DNA of 64,000 bases from Heligmosomoides polygyrus polygyrus. Its lineage: Eukaryota; Nematoda; Chromadorea; Rhabditida; Heligmosomidae. Every line of letters begins with the position of its first letter. Position 1 is the stretch's first letter. Positions 1-10,500 of the stretch are shown piece by piece. Under the pieces are notes generated by a model. That model saw only the letters and a list, made by a program, of their open reading frames with translations, was not told the origin of the DNA and did not search any database. The DNA lies in NCBI GenBank assembly GCA_947396885.1, contig OX377203.1, positions 29,701,253 to 29,765,252 of the forward strand, given 5' to 3'. The position numbers and the translations under genes are program-made.

Positions 1-489
1 CCTACTTCTTGACAGTGGATGACCAAAGAATGTTATTGGGTCTATAGACACTTTCCCAGTGAGAATTTTTTTAAATCATTAAGAGGTCAGCTAGTTTCCT
101 TCTTTTGTAAAGTGTTGTGAGACCAAGAGTTTTAGATCTCTATTCCCTCCGGGGCCACGGATCTCCCTCGATAGAGAGCCTTCGGGCTCTCTTGTTAAGA
201 CGGATCTCGGGCCGCTTGTCGAAGGGCCACGTGGCGCGTCCCCGGGTGGTGGATAGGGGAATTAAACGCGAACCAAATGCGACCGTGTACTGCCCAGAGA
301 CGCAGGTGGGATGCAGGGGATGGACTCCTTGCTTCTGCTGTGTCGGGTCGACGCGTTCCTTGTGCGTGGGAGCGGCATGTTCATGCACAGTGTGCGTGGA
401 TGTGTCCGTGACTGTACGGATTGTAACTATGTCGGCTCGGCCAAAAGCTTGCACTCGGTAGACTGCGAGTACATGTAAGGCGATTCGAG
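1..489. other. Left flank without a recognisable gene
   Basis: The first 120 bases are AT-rich with no coding signal, and 120-480 is GC-rich with overlapping open frames on both strands that show no family motif. I see no splice-bounded exon or RNA gene. The change in base composition towards 480 fits the repeat and retrotransposon that follow. Confidence 0.4.
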
Positions 490-685
490 GCCGCCTTAAA
501 GCCCTCCGCACACTTTTGCGGCAACGCGGCAGCCCTATCTTTAAGCATGGGGCAGAGACGCAAAGTCGCCGCGCGAGGAAAACTAGCCTCGCGCGGCCTG
601 CCGCTGATGTGCCGCCTACGCGGCAGACGCCGTAGCAGCGGCAGTAATTCTTCAAGGCATTGCTGCCGCATTGCCGCGTTGGTGA
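490..685. repeat. Diverged GC-rich hairpin MITE-like sequence
   Basis: The stretch carries the order 'gcacacttttgcggcaacg ... ccctatctttaagcat ... ggggcagagacgc', which resembles the palindromic element at 40371-40513 and the copy at 31765-31970. The terminal repeats are degraded. It abuts the 5' end of the RTE element, so it may be partly 5' leader of that element. Confidence 0.35.
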
Positions 686-689
686 TTGA

Positions 690-3566
690 GCGAGCGGAAA
701 TTGAGAAGGACTAGGATGACGATATGTACTTACAACGCCCGCACGCTCGCATCGGAAGCATCCGTCGAGGACCTGATGATGCAAGCCAAGAAGATCAATT
801 ACAACGTCATCGGACTGACCGAGACGAGAAGACAACACCCCCGCCTACGACTCCGGAGCAGAACTGTTCCTTAGAACATGCGACAGCAGGGGAGTAGGCG
901 GCGTTGGTGTCCTCGTCAACACGCACTTGGCCATGAACATCGATTCGTACGAGTCTCTGACAACCCGAATCGGACGTCTGCGACTGAAGCGATGTGGTTC
1001 CGTGCCAGCTTTGACTGTATTCGTCGCGTATGCCCCAACATCCGACTATGACGACGAAGAGGTCGAAGCCTTCTACGTGGAGCTGGAGAAGTTCTATAAG
1101 GAAGATCACACCTTCTACAAGGTGATCGACGGCGACTTCAACGCCAAGATCGGACCGCGAAGGTCGCCGGAAGAATTTCACATCGGAACCCACGGTTTGG
1201 AGTGGAACGAGCAAGGTGCAAGGCTGTCTGAGTTTATCATGCCGACCAAGACAATCCATCGAATCTCGCAGTTCTAGAAGCCTCCGTCCCTACGATGGAC
1301 CTGGGAATCCCCCCGGTGGCCAGTTCCACAACGAGATCGACCACATCATCTTCAATCGCAAGTATTGCCTGACCGACGTTCACTTGTTCCCAAGTTCTAG
1401 GGATCGGACCACCGCCTCCTTCGCGCGAGGTTCCGCTTTTCGCGTCAACGAGAGAAGGCCGCGAAGTTCAAGAAGAGGAATCCCAGAACGACCATCAACT
1501 GGAACCTCTACACCTCTCTTGTCGGCCTTTGGGAAGATGCCGTATGCCGTCATGGACAACGTCGATGAGGAATATGACCGCTTCGTGCACCATCTCCACG
1601 ATAGTGCTAAGGGAGCCGAGAGCTTGAAGACCACCAAGAGACGTCTGTCTCCGGAAACTCTCGAGCTGATACGCCAGCGTAGAGCAGCACGAGCTTCAGG
1701 CAACTACGAACTGACGTCCGAGCTTGCGAAGCTATGCAGAGCGGCGATAAAGGAGGATCTTAAGGAGAGAAGGGCAGAAGTGTTGGCTGAAGCAGCAGAG
1801 GCAGGTTTTAGCATCCGCAATGCCCGCAGGAACTTCGCCAACTTCAAGACCAAGATGACCGCCCTCCGACGTCCTGACGGAACCATCACCTCTTCCAGAA
1901 GGACCATGGAGAAAGTCATCCACGACTTCTACTCCGATCTCTTCGATAGCCACGTCCACCTGCCCCCACTCCATCTTCCGCAGGATGGATACGTCGTTCC
2001 CTCTGTTCTCCCTTCCGAGATCCGACACGCCATCTCGTCGGTGAAGAAAGGTACAGCACCCGGTCCCGACAGGATCAGACCCGAACACCTGAAGAACCTT
2101 CCGCCAGCGCTCATCAACTCCCTGGCGGGGCTCTTCACGCGCTACTTGTCGAAGTGCAAGGTTCCATCCCAGTGGAAGACCAGCAGGACCGTCTTGCTGT
2201 ACAAGAAGGGAGACGTGCACGACATTGGCAACTATCGCACGATCTGCCTGTTGTCCGTAGTCTACAAGCTGTTCACTCGAGTGATCCTGAATAGGATCAG
2301 CAGAACGCTGGACGAAGGACAGCCACTCGAACAGGCAGGATTTCGGAGAGGATTCAGCACGATCGACCACATACACACCATTACGAAGCTCATCGAAGTG
2401 TCGCGAGAGTACAAGCTGCCGCTGTGCCTTACGTTCATCGACCTGAAGAAGGCATTCGACTCTGTCGAAACTGAAGCGGTCATCGAAGCCCTGCTCACTC
2501 AGGGCGTTCCTACTCAGTACATCAGAGTCCTTCGAGAGCTGTACAGTGGATTCGCGACCAAGATCTCACCATTCTACAACGACGTCGTCATTGACGTGAA
2601 GAGAGAGGTTCGACAAGGGGATACCATATCCCCTAAGCTCTTCAGCGCCACCCTCGAAAACGCCATGCACGAACTAGAATGGGAAGACATGGGAGTGAAG
2701 GTCGACGGCCGGCAACTGCACCATCTTCGCTTCGCTGACGACATCGTGCTCATAACGCCGAGCATCAGTCAGGCGGAACGAATGCTGGCCGACTTTGATC
2801 GTGTATGTGGGAACGTTGGACTGCAGCTGAATCTTACGAAGACGATGTTCATGGGGAACGGACAAGTTTCTGTTGCCCCATTCTCGCTCAACGGAACGAA
2901 CATCTCCGAATGCTCCAGCTACGTCTATCTGGGTTGCGAAGTCAATATGGCCAATGACCTAGCGCCGGAGCTGAGCAGGAGGAAACGAGCGCCTTGGAGA
3001 GCTTTCAAGAGCGTCGAAGAAGTCGTGAGGAAGACGAAGAACGTCCGACTCCGTGCTCTATTCGACTCCACTGTTCTTCCTGCCCTAACTTATGCCTCAG
3101 AGACTGGGCTATACGAAGCAGGATGAACACGCGATTAGCGTCGCGCAACGTGGAATTGAGAGGACGATGCTCGGAGTGACACGACTCACGCAAGTGAGAG
3201 AAGGCCTCCGGAGTTCCGAGCTTCGCCGACGTTCGAAGATCGGAGACGCTGTCGCGTGGGCCAAGTTGTCGAAAATTAGGTGGGCCAGCCACGTAATGCG
3301 CTTCGCAGACACCCGCTGGACGAGAGCCGTCACCGACTGGATTCCGCGGGATGTCAAGAGAACACCGGGACGCCCACCAACGCGTTGGTCGGACTTCTTC
3401 GTGAAAGCCCTGAACGACCGCTATGACGCTCTTCGTGTCCCTCGAGCGAGAAAGATCCATTGGAGCACTCTGGCACGCGACAGGAACGAATGGAGACGCT
3501 GCTGGCGCCCGCTCGAGTAAGTCGATGATCAACGGGACGACAGGTTATACAGGTGATTCCCTCCGG
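690..3566 (+). mobile_element. RTE-type non-LTR retrotransposon, near full length but frameshifted
   Basis: An APE-type endonuclease region (about 716-1460: TYNART, GLTETRR, GDFNAKIG-like and EIDHIIFN, with an SDHR stretch in a second frame) is followed by a reverse transcriptase. The RT has FIDLKKAFDSVE (motif A), RQGDTISPKLF and LRFADDIVLI (motif C, FADD box), all within one frame open from 1216 to 3126. The C-terminal part (PRDVKRTPGRPPTRW, to 3520) is in another frame, so there are breaks near 850-930, 1220-1280, about 1400 and 3100. The 3' end at 3530-3566 has the short GGTTATACAGGTGATT-like tail seen on the other RTE pieces in this window. No RNase H region or LTR is visible, which is normal for RTE. 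The copy is probably dead because at least three frame changes interrupt the polyprotein, though the RT core frame itself is intact. Confident on class; boundaries are approximate. Confidence 0.9.
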
Positions 3567-3860
3567 GTATATGGAGGTAATCCATTCCGTAGTACCTCAT
3601 AAATAACTTTCGTGTAAAACTGTTTCGTAGGCAAATGTCTTTTTTCTTACATGGATTGAAGATAGTTGTTCCTGACTTTATAATTGGCCGCACATATGTT
3701 TTGTAAGCAAGCAGCAGCACTTGGGGGTCGTTAGTCTTCAGAACTTTGAAAAGATTGTAGATTCGATGATTTGTTTTGTTTGCCAACATCTTATAATGTT
3801 TACTGAAATTCAAATTGTTAGTTATCATAAAGCCTAAATCTCGTACATCATCTACCAATT
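3566..3860 (-). mobile_element. CR1-like non-LTR retrotransposon fragment (RT C-terminal region)
   Basis: The minus strand encodes DLGFMITNNLNFSKHYK, then YKTYVRPIIKSGTTIFNP and FTRKLFMRYYGM, typical of the region after the RT domain in CR1/Jockey-type elements. The plus-strand remnant at 20690-21458 encodes the same segment ([11 protein letters not shown]). It lies tail-to-tail against the RTE element, and the frame runs into that element's 3' tail, so one insertion landed beside or inside the other. It is a truncated copy without catalytic motifs. Confidence 0.8.
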
Positions 3861-4534
3861 TAAGCTCAGTGTCTTTATTTTTTCTTTATTTTTCTACCTT
3901 TAACCTAACTTGAGGAGTTCATTAAAACTGTCCCAAAAAGTGTCAGTTCCATTTGAAGAAGTGGTACCAAGAGCGGAAATGCGGTGCGGTTTTGTGTGCT
4001 GGAGATAAGGTATCTAAATAGTCAAATAGACAATAAGGACAATCAGCCCCTAAATGAGACAGTAAGGACCTTCCTATAGGCGGAAAGGTACCCACAATCA
4101 ATGCAACAGCGAAAGAACGTAAAAATCAGGAAGCAGAGAGCACATCTTGGCTGGTCAGTCCGCAACAAAGAATTCAGAACTTTTGTAAATCTCAAATCCG
4201 ATCTAAGTTGAAGGATGAGCAGCTTGGGTTTGGAGAAGCTCTCTTTTCCGCCACTCCTATGTTCACATCTGGCTAGTGCCGGTAGGGTTCGATAGTGACA
4301 GCCATCCCGTAGCCGCCGTCAACGACTTGCTTATCAATGCGAGCCGTCTATGTCGTTATGCCATACTTGTGTGCGTCGCGCGCGCTGTTCAGCGTAATTC
4401 TTAAATGGACTAGTGTGGCACATTGTTGCGCATCAATGAGCGACATTCTACATTCAATATTCTACAAGGAATAGGTAAAGCCTTCCGCAGACCACTAAGA
4501 CTCAATCAAATATTGCGGTAGCATCAAAACAAAC
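3861..4534. other. Spacer between retroelement debris and the RdRP gene
   Basis: I searched this interval on the minus strand for further C-terminal exons of the polymerase gene and found no convincing one. There is no long open frame and no repeat that I can match elsewhere in the window. The remaining polymerase exons must lie here in a form I missed, beyond the left edge, or be lost. Confidence 0.4.
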
Positions 4535-7500
4535 CTCCGAGTTTATTCCGTACAGATCAGCTTGGAACAAGAAAGAGTTTGAAATAGTTCCAACAGAATC
4601 TTGCGTGATGTACTTGATATAAAAATCGACCATGTCGTCTTTCTGTAAACTATTTGAATTAAGTCGTCAAATACGACACAACGAAACGATTCAGCATCTC
4701 ACCATGGTCGCGGGATTGATCGGTTGAGCCTGTGGTTTCTCGGCCGTGTAATCGAACGCTTCTTCGTTTCGTTCTAACATCAGATTCTCATCCCAAATCA
4801 CAGCATATTCGTCGCCATCGAGGTCTGATCCTGTTGAAAAACTCATCAGACGCTGAAGCACAGTGGTCAGCATTCCCCAATGTGACACGGGATGCGACAT
4901 TCTATAAAAAAGGGAATGACTTAGAGTGCCAGTGCCTTATTCTCATAGATTGTGAATTTAGCAGTTCTAATCAGACTGCCCGAGTTGTGCCATTGGCGGG
5001 AGACGCCTGTTCTCGAGCATACACCACAGGTAACAGTTCCTGATCCCACTCAAGCGAACCAAGTAATCTATTCATCCAGAGTCCTTAAACCGTTTCCAGA
5101 CATGCCTATAAGGACAAAGCTGATCTGCCTGTCGTCCTTCAATATGTAGAAGAGCAAAAAAAAAAACCGCTTAGGAACCACCACCCTAAACAAGACCAAT
5201 GTGAATATGACCCTGGAAATCCACATGTTTCACAACAAACAATCGCTATCAGTCAGCCAGCCAACTCGATTGACATCATCGATTTTAGTCCACAGTCGTC
5301 CGCTTGGGGCCGAACGATGTTACTATGTTATGTTTATTACGAATGCATAAAGAAAGCTTTTGAGGAAGAAGGAACACAAAGTTGGTTTCGAGATACAACG
5401 AAAAATCAATAAAACACGCACATCAGTAATCAAAAAGAGGACGACTTGACACAAAGCTATTAACATGCTCAGGAAAAATCGTATCTATGCAACATGGTTT
5501 CCACACACCTCTCTCTCTCTGTTAGCGATGAGTGCCCTTGAATCCTCAAGTAGAGGCTACCCGCTCTGTAGGTAAAATACACTGCTCGAGATCTAGTTTT
5601 AGAATGAGGCAGGCACAATTTGGCAACAGCGCCTCTGATGTGGGAAGTTTTCGTCTTAAAGAATTTGCAAGGATCAGGTGTAAAATGCAGAAGCTTGAAA
5701 GTGAGGCAGACGTCGAGAACGTTGCAGCAAGACTCCAGAGACGGAAGTCCAAGGTGCTGCTTCTAGTTGACGCTCTCAGATCAGTATATAGAAAACTACC
5801 TGCGCAAAGAAGAAACTTGGGGTGAAGTTGTTTTGCGGCTCTTCTAAGACAAACAAGTCTTTCTTTTTATATGGCTAGGAAACAGAACATTAGACTCAAC
5901 ATGAGGACGAATATATGAGCCATATTTGTGCTAATAACATTGTCACCCAGCAACATCAAGGGTTTACGCCGTGGAGATCTGTTGAAACTAATTTGCTGCA
6001 GAGCCTATATGATAGTACGTAGGCAATCGACTGTAAACGTCCTTGTGATGTCGTTTACTTCGACTTCGCAAAGGCGTTTGATAGAGTGGCTCATGAACAG
6101 ATAATTTTTAGGCTGGAGACCTATAATTTTCATCCCATACTAATTAAATGGATATCTCAATATCTTTCTGGTACAACATTTCAGATTAAGATAGATTCCT
6201 TGGTTTCAACTGTGAGACGAGCAATCAGTGGCGATCCACAAGGAGGGATACTTCCTCCTCTGCTTTTCAATGTGTTTATTGCTGAGGTTCCAGGCGTAAT
6301 GGAACATTTCAATGTCACAACGAAGATAATTTCTAACGACGTAGAGATCTACAGGACAATCACTTGACCTTTCCATGCGTTCATACTTCAACAGGCAATA
6401 GGTTTATTAGTGAAATGGGCTAATGAGGGGAAATACCTCTTCCCCTCAAAAAACGGTAGTTCTGAATCTAATATCAGTTTCAGGCACCTCTTCAAAGAGT
6501 CTGCAAAAAAAACGGAGGCATTTCTAACCGGCTGGTAATTTTCGGCTGGTTCCTTCTTAAGTATTGGTGTAATGTTTACAACGCTGAGGAACTTCGCCGT
6601 ATGTTAGACTGATTGAAAAGGTAAGCCAGTGGATATCGATTTTCGTCAACATATCACGGTCTGAGGCAGAATGACAAAGACATGACGGGCTTGGTGATGA
6701 ACAGGTCGCCCTGTGAGCCAAAACTACAGATCGGTCAAACGAAATCAATTCACACTATCGACCTTCGTTCACAGACCACCGTTTCATGTGGAATCACATG
6801 ACTATGTTCACCCCTGCGTATGGACGCGAAAGCTGACATGCTGACAGCTGAAAGCAACAAGCTGACATTATAGATGGACATTCAATATCGACATTATCAT
6901 ATTATTTGACACCAGTCGTTCAGCAGCCTTGCGGCCGCCGACGACTGGTTGGGGGCTTCGCCCTCAAACCCCGGGAAGAGAACGCTCCGACAATCTTCTT
7001 TTCCCAATTTTTAGACCTTCATATTTTCATTGCGATAAAGAACCGGCTTTACTATTAGGGCACAGCCGTCAGAACGGCCTGTCGGCTGCACTGACGGCTT
7101 CTCAACGGCTTCGCCATAGAAATAACTTCTCATCATCAATTTTAGCTGCAATCTATGTCGTGGCTTCCGCAGGAAGAACACCTTAACTGCCTCGATTGCC
7201 GCAAGTTAGAAAGAAACAGAAAAATGAATGACATCCATGTATAATTTGATCAATATCGATTGATGGTGATCGATACCTCAAAAACAAACATCGGATTTTT
7301 GTTCAGCGACCTCGTCATCCTCAGGACTGAAGTTTCGTGCCGCTTGAACGACATCCACAAAAAATCGATAATGTCGATCGATATCGACTGGTCGACTTCA
7401 GATTCGTGTTCAGCGACCTCGACTACCCCCAGGGCTGAAGTTTCGTGCCCCTTGAAGACCACCTTCAAAAATCGATAATATCGATCGCTATCGATTGGTC

Positions 7501-10500
7501 GACTTCAGATTCGTGTTCGCCGACCCTGACTATCCCCAGGGCTGAAGTTTTGTGGCAATTGAACGCCACACTGGAAAAAATCGATCGATATCGATTTCCT
7601 CCTCTGCTGTGAACGCCTCCCGTCGATGATCATCTAAATGCCCGTGCACGGTTGCCGACTTGTCTGGCACGTCTACGGCTCGCCATGCACGGTTGCCGAC
7701 TTGTCTGGCACGTCTACGGCTCGCCATGCACGGTTGCCGACGTGTTCGGCACGTCCACGGCTCGCCATGTACGGTTGCCGACGTGTTCGGCACGTCTATG
7801 GCTCGCCATGTACGGTTGCCGACGTGTTCGGCACGTCTACGGCTCGCCATGCACGGTTGCCGACGTGTTCGGCACGTCTACGGCTCGCCATGCACGGTTA
7901 CCGACGTGTCTGGCACGTCTACGGCAGAGATGAGCGGATTATCCGTTATCCGGTTTCCAGGGGGTTTTGACCTATCCGTTTTGTTGTTCGTTATCCGGCG
8001 ATTTTGGGCCGGATAACGAACAACAAATTAGCTTTGGATGGGTGGACTATGTACAGGATCCTTCACGATCGTAAGAGTGGTCGTCAGAAGCAACAAAAGT
8101 ATTCATATCTAGAAGGGTTAATTGAAGTTTCCTCACTTGGGAACTGGGAACATAGTTTTAAAGATATCTGACTTCCAGCCTTCCAAAAGGCCCGCTAAGC
8201 CTGTACCATACTTATATGAAACCTACTTAGCACAGGATTGCTCATTCATCTCAAGTCATGTGCTGACCAAGAAGGCATATAACTGGTACTAGCGATCGTC
8301 AAAAGTGGAGAGCCGCAGAATGGATTCTGAGGAGAATTTTTACCGCCGATCTTTCCATCGTATCATTTGCGGTTGCACGATTGCAGTATGTTCGATTTGA
8401 TTGTAGGCAGTAATGGTACCTCTTTAGCCATATGCTGTCGTGAATTATCAAAAATACCGCAGTACAGCAATGAATACTAGCAAAAGAAATAGGATTAATC
8501 CGAATGCATAGAGTAAGCAACTTCTCCATTAAAAATTTTAGGGGGGCAATAAACTACTAAACAAGCTTATCGTCGTGGGTGCTGAAGACTTGTAGATTTG
8601 TTTTAATGTGAGTTTTTTTTTGTGAAACTTATCTGCAACATAGGGAACACCTCCGTTTTGGGGCTGGGTCTGATACTCTTTCTCAGATCCAGAAGGTCTG
8701 GATGTCATAACTCTTTGAGTGTGCGTTTGCCGTACACAATTGCTTGCAGCTACTACCCAAAAGTTAGTATTTTATCCATCCTAGATAATTCCAGCTTGAA
8801 GTTCCTTGGATCTCGGGATGCTATCGATCAGCAACAACAGTAACCTTCATAGCATGTGTAGGACAAGATCGTTATGTGAGGTTTGTTTCGCTGGATGTCT
8901 CCTGCCTTCTTCTTATTTTCAGAGACATCGGAAGAATTGCTCTCCCAAGCACTATTCTATTTTTCAACTGCAGTAATTGACAAGAAAAAAAAAAGAGTTA
9001 AGCGCAGAGTAAGGTTGATAAATAAGACAATCCTACCGACCCCTTGGAAACAAGTGAAAGGCGGGTATTTTGCTGTGCGTTTGTCTTCCTACGGATGGGC
9101 AGGAAACACCATAGAGCGTCGTTAATGTGGCGACTGCAAAACGTTTAAAAAAACAGTACTAAAATGTCTAGAAATGGTTTATAAATTAACAGCGCCTCAA
9201 GTCCTGATCTGTTGTTGAAATTTATTTATTTATTTATTTCTCGACATATGCTCTACAAGCTACTCCTTCTTGCAGCTCTCATTTGCGCCATAGCTTCTGG
9301 CGTTGAAGGCGCAGCATGCGGTCCGAACGAGAGGTTTTACAGCGGCTGCAAACCAACGCGAACGTGCTACACAAATCTTTCTCTTAACTACTGCCAGAGA
9401 GGGGCATTTGGATGCCGTGCCGGATATCGCATAGGGAGCAACGGATGTCAACGCGACGGCACACCTGGATGCACCGAGGAGGAACGTCGTCGGTCTGATG
9501 AGAAATTATATGGACCTGCTCGGCTTTACGCTTCCTTGGATGTTAATGAAAGAATATAATGAATAAAGTTTTTTTAAATTATACTTTTTTAATTTTTAAA
9601 AATTAGTGCAATTTAAAACGAATTTTGATTTTTGTTGTTTGTTCGTTATCCGTTTTTCCGTTATCCGGCCATTTTCGGGCAAAACTATCCGTTATCCGTT
9701 ATCCGGTTTTCAAAATTTCATTATCCGCTCATCCCTGGTCCCTACGCTCCGCACTTGGTCCGCATTCACACCCTGACGCATTGCCCGCTGAATATATCTT
9801 GCACTTGGGTGATCCGCCGCAAAGTTATAAGTTCGCGAATTAAAACCCGGCTGACATACGCAGCACTGCCGTAGGCATCTCTTGGCTTCAGTCCCTTCCC
9901 CGTGACGGACACGTGACATAAGCCGATTATAAGATAAGAGGTAAGATTACCGATTTTCGGGTACTATTGTACTTAGTGTACCGCAAAAAAAATCTTGTTC
10001 GAAATAGGTGCACTAGGAGTAATCTGCCATGAGAAGAACGAATATCATAGTCGTTTTTGCGGAAATGCCTGATAAGCCCGCTATATTAAGCTCGAATCGC
10101 CCTAGGCCTTGCGAAATAGCGCGCGCTGGTAAGAGACACAGAGTATGCGCGCCATTTCGCCGTCTCTAGCCTGCGGCAGAGGTTAGGGCCTGTTCATACT
10201 TCGCGACAGCAGCGACAAGAACGCAGCGCGCGGAAGTATGAACAGGCGACAAGAGCGACTGGGGCGTCGGGCGTAGTGTGGTGTACGTAATTGCACCATA
10301 ACGTCTACCTCGTGGCCTAAAATATCAAGTGAATAGAGGTCTTCACGTCTAACTTCAACTTCAATTGCAGTAGTTTTTGGAAACTGAAACAGACAGAAAC
10401 AAACAGTTATATTAGTAAAAAGTTTCCGGTAATGGGACAAACACAAGCAAACAGACATATTTTTAGTCAAAAAAGTTGTTAGAAACTGAAACAGACTGAA

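Noticed and set aside
7530..8016. Overlapping ORFs of 93-118 codons on both strands
   Set aside because: They are all readings of the 41-bp minisatellite, whose unit lacks stops; no start context, signal or homology supports a protein.
7917..9745. 8-bp target duplication for the hAT-like element
   Set aside because: GTCTACGG and GTCCCTAC match only at the first three positions, so no duplication is claimed.
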